From contig OV121096.1 of assembly GCA_921293015.1 (NCBI GenBank), positions 12,155,000-12,218,999 on the forward strand: 64,000 nucleotides of DNA, given 5' to 3'. Each line of letters starts with the position of its first letter. Position 1 is the stretch's first letter. Below the pieces are notes generated by a model. It worked only from the letters and a program-made list of their open reading frames with translations, did not search any database and was not told where the DNA came from. A program made the position numbers and the translations under genes. This stretch comes from Phorcus lineatus (lineage: Eukaryota; Mollusca; Gastropoda; Trochida; Trochidae). Below, piece after piece: positions 31,256 to 42,519 of this stretch.

Positions 31256-34200
31256 TCAAAACAGTTTAGGCCTCATATCAGATGGCAGGGAAAGAGTTAA
31301 GTAGCAACCGTCCTGGTCGGGTCCCACGTTTAACGTGCACATGGAATTAATGGTTTTGCTGCATACGCCGCCTTTCCATTCATAAACATCCTTATCGTAC
31401 TTAAGGCACTCTTGACCAGCTTGGGGAAAGCCGTCCTTCCAGTTTGTGTACACAAGGGGATCACCGGGCGCCCAGTACCACGTTGACCCGTCTAGGTACC
31501 CCCCTGTCCACAAATTGTTACCTGTTGAAAAAAGTTAATATTTAGTACATAGGTAAAATTAGATTAACAGTAAAAGTTATGTTTACCTCGGATGTAAGCA
31601 TCTTTTAAGCATCAGTGTCAAGAGACTTCAAATGGTACAAACGTAATCTTTTTTGGGGGGGAGTGTATGTCGTTTACCTCAGCAAAGGCTAATATTTTTC
31701 CAATTATCAATTGAAAATCAATATCAATAGTTTAGTATTTACCAATGGAATTCATCCTAACATAATAATTTTTTTTACATAAAACTTCCTTTTATTATTT
31801 TTATCGTTAAGTTTTTAGCATTTGTATGAAAACCAGGTTTTATCACTGCAAGTTTTTGAGATAATCAAACGCTGACGGTCTAACAAGGCGACGTGACGCA
31901 ACTCCCCAACAAAACGCAATCCGCTGGCATTTCCTTACAAAGTCAACGAGACAATTCTCGTCCTCACAAGGCATGGAATGCAATGGATTTGGATATCAAC
32001 TAGACCGGTGAAATGTTGCTGACATAGCCAGGCACCACTAGATCTCTCTAAATTGTGTGGCATAAAGTGAATCGTCGCATCTGCTCTCATATGCTCCAGA
32101 TAACGTTCGAGACTTGGGCGAGATCGGGAGAGGTTATGGCGGGTCATAACCCAAGCTTCCTTTGCTCGTTTGATAGATTTGATGCGAAAGATAAAATTCA
32201 TCGGAATCTTTCAATGAATCCAAGACATGCGGTACGTTGTGCACAGTATCGTTTTCTTTAAGCCAATCAAAATGCTTAGTACATACACTAATCCTGAGGT
32301 TCATGCTCTCCACGTGCAATTTTGATTGGACGTAATAAATCTGCTAATATGATAATTCTCACCTGCAGTTTGAGAGAAATGTCCAAAGAAAATATCGCTC
32401 AGTGGGTTTTTTGTGACGATTAGCTTTGCTCCTTCAGATAAACATTGACCTTTAGCTGTAGGCTGGTCCCTTTGTATCTCCATGTACTTGAAGCAGATCC
32501 TGTTGGGACGATGGTAGTACCACTGATAAGCTGAATTACATACACCTGAAGCATATGATAAAGCAATGAGGTTGTATGATTATACTTTTATTTTACTAAT
32601 AAAGTATTAACGTATGGCCTAGCTAACAATTAAAGGACCTCATTGTTGTAAGATGAAGTTGTAAGACAATTAAACGTCCGAGGCCCTAGGCCTGTCACAC
32701 GGCCAATTTGAAAATTACTATTGCTAGTTCATTCAAAATGATCGAGATGTTTTATGCAAAATATAACCATTTATTGATGCTCAAACAAATTCATTATAGA
32801 CATGATATTGATTATGTGAAATATCAAATTACCCTCAATCTAGTTAAAACCAGTTGTAACATAATACGTCACGAAGTCCGTTCATTACAGCTAGTTTCAA
32901 CTAGATTGAAATTATCCTGTGCCTACAAAAAGAGTAGTGATATTGTTAGGGTATGAATATATCCAGTAAAGTGGTATCTCGTGTTAAGGTTAAGTGTCAC
33001 GGTGTAACGAAATCTAAACTCAGACGAGACCCGTTTATCCGGCAGAAAGATAAAACAATATAATAATCAAGCCAATAAAAGTAAGAGAGAAGCAATGAGT
33101 GAATAAAGTGATTTAGTTGCAGTCTAAACAAGACGATAACTGGGTACGACAACTGGCTAGCCGTAGCCAACTAAAAAGCTAATTAGGGAAGTCAACTACC
33201 TGAACTGAACTGAACTTTATTACACTCAGGCTGCTGACAGCAGCATAAGAGGTACATAACATATACACATATATACAACATACAATTCAAATAAAATATT
33301 AAATACATTGAGTTGATTGAATAGAGGTGTATTTGGAACTTATGGACACTATCTCTTGAATAAAGAAATAATAATCTTACAAAACGTTGACAGTTTTCTT
33401 AAAGTTCCTAGCTTATTTGTATTACAAAGGATGTTCATTTTGAATACATTTGATCTGAAATAATAAAATTTGTGAATGAACATGCCCACAGTATTCATAT
33501 CGTGTGATAGCTTCTATATTTAGTTCAGTTTCAAGAGAAACTGTCAAACAGTTCAAAGGACATAGCAGTAGGATAATATATATTGCCATATTAAGGTGAA
33601 TCACAATACAAAGGCAGAACATTTCAACCTCCAAGTCAGGGCGCCTTCCCTTCGATTACCTCTACGGTAGTAGCCCTGCCTTCACTTGCGAGGGCATTGT
33701 TGTCAGGATTCTTGACAACAATAGGAATTGACGTCATCGATAATCTCGAACCAAATTGTTTTTTTACATACAAATAAATTGGTTCGAGGGTATGTTTTAA
33801 ACGTTAGGCGTATGAAATTCTATGAATATTACAAAAGTTGGTGTAATTTGCTTCAAATATAATTTTGTATTTGATGAGTATATGGTGGACAATTTGTTAC
33901 GTTTCAAAAATTTAAAGACAACTTAATCAAAAAACAAAAAGTTTCGTTTGCCGTACTCATTTCTTGAGTCGTTGTTCGGAGTTGCATTGTGAATCCTATG
34001 AGTTAGGAGCTTCACTTTTAGAGCGTGACATCAATCGTTGGTTGCACGCGCTGTGTTAGAGCTTTTTCTGCCTTCTGATGGCAGCGAGTATATTAGTGAC
34101 GTCACGGAGCGGATACTCGCTGTCCGGAGCTAGAGAACATTTAACATGGAGAAGGCGAATAAGTCAAAGTCCGAGATGCTGTTGACCATCAGTTCTGTAA

Positions 34201-35144
34201 TAGACTTTGCTTTCGTGTATTACCGTTTTATATAACGCAACAGTTGCGCCAAGCTATATGAGAAACGCGCCATCAGTTGCGCCCCTTGGCGAACTCTCTT
34301 CTGTGTATTTTAACAAACGAATTAAAAAGACATGTTTTGCAACCGCCAATGCCTTTTGGTTTTAGTTGACGTTACGGTCAAACTTGAATGACACATGGAA
34401 CAGAACGAAGAAGCAAGGAACACAAGCAGCATTTAAGCGAGGGAGTAGAAAGGCGAATTTGTTAACGACGTCACGCAAGGACGCAAGTCATGCCAAAATC
34501 TCATATTGCCAAAAAGCAAAGGAAAGTAAAATCTGGCGATGAAAACAGCCATCAAGCCAACCTGACCTTTGAAAACACAGTAATATATAACTAATCCGGC
34601 CAATGTCTATTTCTATTCTGAGACTGAAGAACATACAAGACTATAGGTTTTCAAGCACTTTCACCATAGTTTTATAAAAAGATAGAAACACGTGGTATCA
34701 GTTTACTAGAATTAATCAGAACCTGCGCAGTAAAATCATTGTTATGACCCTAAGGACATTGTCAGGTCATTTTTCCAGATACATCTATCCCAGGCACTTA
34801 TTAGAATAACACGTCAATCTTATGTTTTCACTATAATTCTTAAAAAACTTACAAGGCATTTTATTTTTTTTCTGATAAAAATACTTACTTATTTTCCATT
34901 CATAATATTCTACGTCCTCGCCCGTATCTTGCAGCAAAGGGGCATAAACCGGATGGGAATATACGTAGAAACTGTGATAACAAGTGCCTGTGTCAAAGTT
35001 ATAGAAAAATGAAGCACATGTATTTGATTGGTGACAGTACCCTAAACAGACACGAAAAGATGTTGACAACCCCGGATTGGGGTCAGCGATAAACTTGTTG
35101 GAAGTGATCAAAGCGATAGTCAGCAGGGCCGCCATCCGAGTCAA
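31256..35144 (-). CDS. Secreted PAN-like plus C-type lectin protein, gene 2
   Basis: Paralogue of the gene at 20919-23852 with the same structure. Exons are 35144-34889, 32545-32363 and 31521-31256. Exons 2 and 3 have exactly the same lengths (183 and 266 nt) and phases, giving 234 residues. The signal segment is ALLTIALITS. The PAN-like part keeps CLGYC, CASFFYNF and TCYHSF. The lectin part keeps YYHRPNRICFKY, QCLSEGAKLIVTK, NLWTGGY, YWAPGDPLVYTNW, ECLKYD and GVCSKTINSMC. Exon 1 is the most conserved part and the exon 3 loops differ most, which suggests diverging ligand surfaces on a constant N-terminal module. Canonical EPN/QPD and WND sites are not visible. Function is inferred only from the folds. 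Confidence 0.87.
31522..32362 (-). other. Intron 2 of lectin gene 2
   Basis: 841 bp against 644 bp in the paralogue. Little alignable sequence between the two introns. Open frames inside are short and unassigned. Confidence 0.5.
32546..34888 (-). other. Intron 1 of lectin gene 2
   Basis: Contains a retroposon-like tail at 33203-33230, a hairpin pair CTCGAACCAA / TTGGTTCGAG at about 33747-33788, and a short inverted repeat GTTGTCAGGATTCTTGACAAC region at about 33698-33719. TGACGTCA palindromes occur near 33731, 34098 and 34466. No gene was recognised. Confidence 0.45.
33203..33660 (-). repeat. Probable LINE 3' end with (TTCAG)n tail
   Basis: On the minus strand it ends AATAAAGTTCAGTTCAGTTC. 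The pentamer-repeat tail after AATAAA resembles the (TTGAA)n tails of the LINE fragments at 26.1 and 50.7 kb, although the unit differs. Upstream sequence has only short open frames, so the body is mainly 3' UTR or decayed. Confidence 0.45.
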
Positions 35145-35205
35145 ATGATGATTAACAACTTACAAATGTTGAACACGGGTTGATACAGTCAGTACTTATG
35201 ACACC

Positions 35206-35400
35206 CTGTACTGCACGAAAGAACTTGTCCTTCACGAAGGTATTTATTCCTACTTGTCCTTAACAAAGGTACTCCTTCCAACTTGTCCTTCACGAAGGTA
35301 TTTATGCTAACTTGTCCTTCACGAAGGTACTTATTCCAACTTGTCCTTTACGAAAGTACTTATTCCAACTTGTCCTCCATGAAATTACTTGTGCTAAATT
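35206..35400. repeat. 29-bp minisatellite upstream of lectin gene 2
   Basis: CTTGTCC recurs every 29 bp from 35224 to 35369. TTCACGAA cores lie at 35231, 35290 and 35319, with degenerate cores in the other units. The array lies about 60-260 bp upstream of the lectin 2 ATG and corresponds to the array upstream of lectin 1. Confidence 0.9.
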
Positions 35401-35710
35401 GTCTGTACGTAAGTTGTTATGGCATCTTGTGTCGCATGTAAGTGTTCACAGCAAATAGGACAAAGTCATATCGAAGATTGTTTCAGCAAAACTGTAAGCT
35501 TCAGATCAAGTTCGGCCTTGTCCTGTTTGCGAGAAGTTGGAAGGCCAAACGTGAGTGATGGTAGGCTCTTCTTTGTGTCTTTTGACTGTGTCTGGAAGGA
35601 GATCATGTGTATTTGAAATGGGTTTGAAAAGTTAAAACTATCCACGGTTAGTGTTTCGAAGCTGAGTTTGATGTCTTTGAAGCGAGAAGTAAGAAATATC
35701 CATGGTCAAG

Positions 35711-35794
35711 GATGGACAGCAGATCGTCTTGACCATGCGATGGACAGCAGATCGTCTTGACCATGCGATGGACAGCAGATCGTCTTGACCATGC
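35711..35794. repeat. 28-bp tandem repeat, three units
   Basis: Three identical units start at 35711, 35739 and 35767 with GATGGACAGCAGATCGTC. The perfect identity suggests very recent amplification. Confidence 0.93.
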
Positions 35795-37544
35795 AATGGA
35801 AAGGTATATTCGTTGACGGTCTGTGGTTGAACTTTAATTAGCTTCAGATATTTTCTCGTCTCAAGAATTACTGGTAGACTAATTGAAAGTAACGTGTATA
35901 GCCGCTAAAGAAGCAACAACAGCATAACAACAATCACACTCCCTTGCGAAATTAAGTGAGTAGCTGTCACCGCATGTCAAATGAAATATTCATGTAAGCA
36001 TAAACATTGAAGTACATCTGTAAGAATTCAATAGAAGAAACGTACGCCAAATTGTTTTTGTTCCCAACCATATTCAGCCATAAATAAAAAGGAAAAGTAT
36101 GTTTTATTTACAATGTCATTGTTATTAAAAGAGATGAAAGATAACACTTCATTTTTTTATTTGTTGCACAGTCATACTTGGATACGTAAACAAGAGCTCT
36201 TATCAATAAAACATAAGATGTGAAAAATAAGGCACCGATCTGGCCAAGTAAATAGAAGAAGGTTTGGCTATAGTAAATAAAAACTCGTATAAGCCATCTT
36301 TCTTTACGATTTCCCCTTTTATGACAGCACTTCAAATGTTCAACTACAATGTGACCTCCAAGAAAAGCAAATCGCCTACCAATAATTTGAATGAGCGATT
36401 TGTATCAATAAAATGATTACCACTGGAGATCTACAACATTGATCCCGCCATAATAGACGCCTACCTTTTGTTCTAAGATCGTTCATTTAAAGAACATATG
36501 TATTTGCTTCAATGTGCGTCAAGATACAATATTTGCTGATCGGAATTGAAAATATAAACACAGTTTATATTAGATGTCAAATATAACATAAAATTTATAA
36601 TTTTAGTATCCATATGCAGAGCCCAAAATTATGCAGCCAGTGTACATGAATACTAGTTAGATTTCATTTTGATTTTTAACTATAAATGCAATTTTGATTT
36701 TACGAAAGAGTAGACATATAACATTCATGATTTGATTCTGCTTTTTAAAATTGAGATCACGCTATCTAAGGAGGAGTAATGCCGTAAAGCGACACTCTTG
36801 TATGTTTTACTAGTCGAACCCGAATTGGTATGTTGAATTTGGTATTGACAAATAAGTATGACTCAACTCAGTTTTGCAATGAAAATAGTAATAAACATGA
36901 AGTTAGTTCACTGAAGACACTTAGTAACATTGCTTGATTGAAATTTCTGCTTAACTAAGAGCCTAAATATATATATGCTCAAGTTCAACTATGTCATTCG
37001 TTAAGCTAACCAAAGCTCGGGGGACATTGAGCGGCGTTTTACTGATTGAAATCATACGTAGCTTAAGGTATTATTCATCATGTTGCTACAATGGTTATGG
37101 GAGAATAGATGAAGAAATTATAAACAAGAAAAAAATTCACAGATCATACTGCTTGTTTCTTAATTTGTTCCTGGCTTCTACTCAAGAACTTAGTAGAATA
37201 TGAGTAGAATGACAACTCTACACTATCTTCTGATACGCAACTTTCAGCTAACAACTGAGAGAAATTGAATGAAGACCAAAATACGATAAAGATTGGAAGT
37301 GAAGACATTCAATAAAAAAAATTTCACAATCGTGTCATTTGAGGGATAAGATGATAATTGTGAAAAATTAAAATATTGAAGAAAAATTTAGTTTTGTTAT
37401 AATTATGATAACATACTTTTAATGATACAGCAACACTGGACAGATTTATAAAATCTATTGTTCCCGTTTCGCGTGATACTCAAATGTTATATGTTTTGCA
37501 CCTCAGTCGTAATGACAGACCAGGCTTACAGAACATGAACGAGA

Positions 37545-37912
37545 AAGGGCAATTGATATTAGCACTTGGGAGGACGTCATTCCCACATTGCTCGAATCTT
37601 TAACTGCACCCCAACCACTATGAATGACACTAACAGGTCTGTGCCAGGATTGGCCACGAAATTGAAGACCGAGGCTCACAACCGCCAACAACGTCCGATT
37701 CATGTACTAAGTAGATGGACGGTTGCCAGCACAAGCAAAGGATTTTCATTGCGGATGATGTTCCAGCTAAACAAGGTTTTTGTCCAAGTTCGTGTGTTGT
37801 CATACCGAAGAGAACAGCCCCGAGCTGTGTCTAGGAGCTGTTGTTATTCGGTGGCGGCAGCGGCATAGTTTGGGGTGGGAACTTGTACCAGAACTGGTTG
37901 CCATTGACAGTA
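37545..37912 (+). pseudogene. Tc1-type transposase relic, 5' part
   Basis: Plus strand. Frames read ARIFNCTPTTMNDT, then with shifts TGLCQDWPRN, RPRLTTANN, and at the right end LFGGGSGIVWGG. This order matches the DNA-binding and GGGSVMVWGG parts of Tc1-family transposases. It is frameshifted and stop-containing. It stops at 37912 where the LINE 3' tail begins; the C-terminal part resumes at 39674. Confidence 0.75.
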
Positions 37913-37917
37913 CTTAC

Positions 37918-39580
37918 AATAATAATAAATAATAATAATAAGGGTATTTGTATAGCGCTGATTTCCACCGCACACTGACGATGCTCAAAGCGCTGACATC
38001 GTCCATATATACAAGACACTGTTCACTGTTCATATATACACAGTCAGGCAAAGTTTGGAGAACTAGATGTAGCGCTGGAAAAGAAATGTTTTGAGTCTGC
38101 TTTTGAAAAGGGGTAGTGTTGGGGCAAGTTTAAGGTCTAGAGGTAGAGAGTTCCATAGTTTGGCTGAAGCATATTGAAATGATCTAGCACCAAATGATTT
38201 GAGTTTATATGAAGGAATTGAGAGGAGAAACTGATCATTGGAGCGGAGACATCTGGAGGGAGTATAGACAGTAATGAGGTCTTGTAGGTAGACTGGTCCC
38301 ATCTGGTGGAGGGCTTGAAATGTTAGTGTCAGGATCTTAAACTCGATGCGTTCACGGATGTGTAGCCAGTGGAGAGATCGGAGAATAGGCGATATGTGGC
38401 AAGATGGTTTGCTTCTGGTAATGATTCGGGCGGCCGTGTTCTGTATCTTTTGTAATTTTTGGAGAAGTGTGTTGGATATGCCAAACAGTAAACTATTACA
38501 GTAGTCCATTCTGGAAAGAACCAGAGTTCTCATGAGACATGCTGTTGCATCTTGTGTCAGCAGGTGGCGAATTGATCCAATGTTTCTTAGGTGAAAGTAA
38601 CAGATTTTACAAATATGTGACACCTGTTTAGCCATGGATAGGTTGCAGTCAATATAGACTCCCAAGTTCTTAAGTGAGGAAGACACTTTAACGTCTGCAT
38701 TACCGATTCGAAGGTACTCAGTTTCACACTTCTTCAATCTTGAAGGTGGTCCTATGAATACAATTTCAGTTTTATCATCGTTCAACTTTAACATATTTGA
38801 TGACATCCATTGCTGGATAGTTGAGATGCAATTTTCAACCTTAGATATGACATTTGCTTCATCTGTGTTGAAATGGTCTATGAGCTGTGAGTCATCCGCA
38901 TAGAAGTGGTGGGCTACTTGTTGTTCTGAGATAATACGTCCAAGTGGTCGAGTGTACATCGTAAATAGTATTGGCCCCAAAACTGAACCCTGGGGTACTC
39001 CACAGGTCAGTGCCATACCATCCGACTTCACTTTACCGATCTGGACCGATTGCACTCTCTCAGAAAGGTAAGATTTAAACCATGACAGAGCTGTGCTGCT
39101 CACACCGTACTCATGATGGATGCGATCAAGAAGTCCTTGATGGTCAACCGTATCGAATGCGGCCGACAGGTCAAGACATGCCATCAAAGCCACCGAGCCA
39201 CTGTCAACCATCATGTTTATCTGATTAAGCACACAGTTTAAGGCTGTTTCTGTACTGTGTTTCGATTTGTACCCGGACTGATACGTGTCGGAAAGGGAAG
39301 AATTGTTCGTATGTTCTAGTAGTTGGAGCTTGACAACTTTCTCCAAGATTTTGGAAAGGAACGACAGGTTTGATATCGGCCTGTAGTTCTTCAAGACGTC
39401 TGGATCGCTGGAAGAATTCTTGATTGTAGGCTTGATGACAGCTGATTTGAAGCAGACAGGAACCACCCCAGTTGTCAGACTCAGGTTCACAATCTTGGTT
39501 ACAACTGGCATGAGACAATCAATGTTCTTTAGGAAGAGGCTAGGATTTTGTTTACACTTCCTTGGTAATCAGGAGATGTA
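37918..39580 (-). mobile_element. 5'-truncated CR1/L2-type LINE inserted in a Tc1 relic
   Basis: Minus strand. The 3' end has an (ATT)n tail (complement of 37918-37942) preceded by CAGCGCTATACAAATA. The RT reading frame occupies 39511-38063. A few more in-frame LINE codons (NPSLFLKNIDCLMP) extend upstream to about 39555, and the element ends there, lacking the endonuclease. No clear target duplication was found. Confidence 0.9.
38063..39511 (-). CDS. LINE reverse transcriptase (partial ORF2)
   Basis: 482 codons without a stop. RT fingers and palm motifs are in order: LKNYRPISNLSFLSKILEKV (motif 1-2 region), STETALN, CLDLSAAFDTVDH (catalytic Asp), GVPQGSVLGPILF, HFYADDSQL (catalytic Asp pair) and LKNLGVYID. 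A C-terminal region follows with DYCNSLLFG, RIEFKILTLTFQAL, KLWNSLPLDLK and RLKTFLF. The palm residues are intact. The N-terminal AP endonuclease is missing through 5' truncation, so it cannot move by itself. The CR1/L2/Rex group assignment rests on motif style and the (ATT)n tail. The open frame suggests a young insertion. Confidence 0.92.
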   Translation of the reverse strand: MPVVTKIVNLSLTTGVVPVCFKSAVIKPTIKNSSSDPDVLKNYRPISNLSFLSKILEKVVKLQLLEHTNNSSLSDTYQSGYKSKHSTETALNCVLNQINMMVDSGSVALMACLDLSAAFDTVDHQGLLDRIHHEYGVSSTALSWFKSYLSERVQSVQIGKVKSDGMALTCGVPQGSVLGPILFTMYTRPLGRIISEQQVAHHFYADDSQLIDHFNTDEANVISKVENCISTIQQWMSSNMLKLNDDKTEIVFIGPPSRLKKCETEYLRIGNADVKVSSSLKNLGVYIDCNLSMAKQVSHICKICYFHLRNIGSIRHLLTQDATACLMRTLVLSRMDYCNSLLFGISNTLLQKLQKIQNTAARIITRSKPSCHISPILRSLHWLHIRERIEFKILTLTFQALHQMGPVYLQDLITVYTPSRCLRSNDQFLLSIPSYKLKSFGARSFQYASAKLWNSLPLDLKLAPTLPLFKSRLKTFLFQRYI

Positions 39581-39673
39581 TTCTAACAGGAAAAGGTCGC
39601 CCTCACACGGGAAGAAACAGTAATGACCTCTTAACTGTATAAAAATATATAAGTATAAATATTTTGCCAGCCA

Positions 39674-39860
39674 GCTAGAACACCAGGCCTATCACCCATC
39701 GAACATTTGTTGGATACCTCAGAAAGGCAAATAAGGCGAAGAACTGCACCTCCGTCAAGTCGGTATACGTTAACCAAGCCACTCATGGTAGAATGGCGTG
39801 CTATCCCCAATGACGGAATTACGCGCCTTAAAAGCTTTGTGGTTTCTTTTGTAATCTCAA
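39674..39860 (+). pseudogene. Tc1-type transposase relic, C-terminal part
   Basis: Plus strand frame ARTPGLSPIEHLLDTSERQI, then VEWRAIPNDGI. This matches the PIEHLWD...EWNAIPQ end of Tc1 transposases and is collinear with the relic at 37545-37912. The central segment including FQQDNARPH is missing, so a deletion accompanied or followed the LINE insertion. Confidence 0.8.
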
Positions 39861-40444
39861 AAGAGACAAGTTTATTTTTGCAATTTCATTTTTCCCCAGT
39901 GCCCTCAGTTACATTCAATTGCAGTACCAGTCATGCAACCCTTTTTTATTTCAACTGTTTTCCCAATGAGCGTAAGGTTATTTAGGTGACATATTTTTGT
40001 AATGTTTATACCAACATAAACAAGTTAGGAAAGTTTCTTTTTTAAATGGGCCAATATTCAATGGGCGAGTAATAAATGGTAATTCTTATAACGCAGAGGC
40101 GAAATTACATTATATCAGATGTTTCAGTAACTCCGGATCCTGGCCGACGTTGATTAGTTGCACTTGCATGTCCGTGTCAAAAAGGGATATTGGTCTGTAG
40201 CGAATGGACCAAAATCCTTAAAGAGAGCATGTCCTCACGTGCGATTGACATTTTACATTCCTTGTTACTCACGTGCGATTGAGTTTTTTTCAATTCCTGA
40301 TATTTCGTGACATATTCATGATTTAAAAATGCAAATAAACTTTAAAAAACGTCGCAACTCTTCCGCGGCAGAGCTATCGACTACAAAATGTTTCTTATTA
40401 AACCAGGATGCGGTACTCAAATACCTCATTGCAAGGGACACCTT

Positions 40445-40880
40445 AAAGGCACTAGGGCGCAACGTATTTCTCAATCTCATTCAAATAAAATCTAACATTG
40501 CTGCCCTACGTTACGCAGATTATAGATCTCACTAGGCTCCCTTACTCAAGCTGTCAGGTTAACCTTTGCTTCAGTTTGACCTCTAAATCTCATTGGCATG
40601 CCGCAGATATCATCAAGCAATCATTGTGTGCGTCTCTTGCTAGCTTTTATGGAGTTTGCAAGTACTTAAAGGCACTAGCGCGCAACGTATTTCTCAATCT
40701 CATTCAAATAACATCTAACATTGCTGCCCTACGTTACGCAGATTATAGATCTCTCTAGGCTCCCTTACCCAAGCCTTCAGGTTAACCTTTGGACCTCTAA
40801 ATCTCATCGGCTTGCCGCAGATATAATCAAGCAATCATTGTGCGCGTCTCTTCCTAACTTTTATAGAGATTGCATGTACT
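40445..40880. repeat. 223-bp tandem duplication, two units
   Basis: AGGCACTAG(G/C)GCGCAACGTA begins each unit, at about 40447 and 40670. GCAGATTATAGATCTC and GCCGCAGATAT recur in order. The second unit continues into the segment related to 46555-47145. Confidence 0.85.
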
Positions 40881-41610
40881 ACCCACCGGTGGAAGTTGAA
40901 ACTCTTATACTTTTTTTTAATTTACACCACACAATTGAAGTTATTTGCATATGTCCGTTAATAACCTTCAGCTCAGCAGATTTAACTATAACATTTCAGA
41001 CTTTGACGAAACAAGGGTCAATCTCATTAGCATATGTACGTCGCAAATGACTAATATATATCTATCAAGAAACCTAGTATTGGTGTTTGTACATGTGTTG
41101 GTTGTTTTTGTTTTTCAGCATGTTTGTGGTTAATTTGTTTCACGAAATTTAAAATCATTCAACGATTACTACAAACTAAAAGACGAAACGTTCATTTAAC
41201 GTAACTGTTTCAGGAATAAGCATTTGGATTGATACGGTCTACTAAAGGATAACGTTGAGGAATGAAGATTTTGCTTTGCGAAAGGTAACTCCATAGATTC
41301 GATTTGACTTGTTTGTCCAACAAACCGAGCTAGAGTAAATTGTATGTACATAAAATACATTAATTCGGGTATTTAGGCATGCAGTTCGACATTCGGAAAA
41401 CATTCGGAAGTTTTTGGTTTCCGAGATCTGAAAAACGTACAAGCGAAAAGCAGCTCGCCAGTACCATAGATTACGGGGCGACCTCGCTGATTGGCTGATT
41501 TGAATTATGTCAGAGGCAAACCTGACGACTCACGTAACGGAGCCTGGTGAGATCTACATGCGTAATGTAGTGGAGCATTTAGATTTCATTTCAATGAGAT
41601 TGCGTATTTC
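40770..41610 (+). repeat. Dispersed/segmental repeat R2, copy 1
   Basis: Collinear with 46555-47145. Shared blocks include AAGCAATCA, GAAACTCTTA, ACAAGGGTCAATCTC, ATTCGGAAAACA(T/G)TCGGAA, TTGGCTGAT and GTAGTGGAGCATTT. It is about 250 bp longer than copy 2, mainly around 41170-41370. Confidence 0.8.
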
Positions 41611-41899
41611 TAAATATGATTATGCAGTGACAATGCATATCTCTCGATATAACTTACAATCAGCACTCAGGTTATATACCATGTAAGTTCTCTTGAAGAT
41701 ATTTATGACCGCAGTTTATGTCGCAGAGGTCTTAAAGGACTTAATTCTTGAAGACCGGAAATATAAAATGCAGCGCTGCAGTAAAACCGCATTAAATAAA
41801 TACAGGCAACCTTTTATTCGAGCTGAAATGTAAGTAGCTATGGTAAATGCAACACCAAAGCGTATACCATGTATAAGAAATCGTTGACAGATATACCGG

Positions 41900-42130
41900 T
41901 ATACAGAATATTTCACCCTTTGTTCTCAGTCTAGAGATTAAAGTTATTCAAAAGCTTCATACATTCCTAATTTAGCCGTTTTCAACAGTCAGTATTTCCA
42001 TTTTGTGTACATCCGATACTTAAGATATTTCATATCCCTTAGCGTCTTCAGTCGTCTTTAGTTTTAAATCGTTGACTGTTGGTAAAAATTATAAAATAAA
42101 TATTTTGTTGCATCAACAAAAATAGCTAAA
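41900..42130 (+). repeat. Dispersed repeat R1, copy
   Basis: TTTGTTCTCAGTCTAGAG, CCATTTTGTG, TATTTTGTTGCATCAA and GCTAAAGTGAG blocks in the same order as 22780-23075 and 53865-54105. Confidence 0.6.
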
Positions 42131-42174
42131 GTGAGTGCATACTTCCTCAAACTAAATATTATTTTGCGTATTGA

Positions 42175-42300
42175 AGTGTGCCCAACTCCCACTTGGAACT
42201 TGTTGGCCGAGATAAGTGTATCCGCTCCCTCACTTTGTGTAAGATTTTCAATCACGTACTTGAAGCGGATCTTCCGCGGTTGAGGTAAGATCATTATTCT
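42175..42300 (-). pseudogene. Degraded lectin exon 2 relic
   Basis: On the minus strand, a frame reads PQPRKIRFKYVIENLTQSEG then ADTLISANK. It aligns with RPNRICFKY and (S)EGATLIITK of lectin exon 2, including nucleotide similarity around GATC(T/C)GCTTCAAGTAC. The first cysteine is replaced, the inter-motif loop is shorter and the flanking splice sites are not recognisable. Read as a decayed third copy of the lectin exon. Confidence 0.6.
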
Positions 42301-42519
42301 GCCTCATCATATTTAACTGAAGTAGGAGTTTAAATGTTTTCGATCCATGTCCGTTACCATGTCCGAAGCTCTTATGATAGGATATCGAGCCAAGCATACC
42401 GAATATTTTATAGTTAAAAAGTCCTGGAGCTTAATACTATGTTGTAATCAATTGAAATGAACGGGTTTTTTGTAAAGAGAAATCATGTCATTTATTTGAT
42501 TTTGTGTCATGGATGTCAT

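Larger units (their letters stand above)
28400..37430. repeat. Segmental duplication copy B (contains lectin gene 2)
   Basis: Second, shorter copy of the unit at 11030-27320, in direct tandem orientation. It lacks the 43-bp minisatellite, the LINE fragments at 18.9 and 26.1 kb and the TIR element at 17.1 kb. It carries a long-TIR element at 29260-29703 that copy A lacks. Confidence 0.75.
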
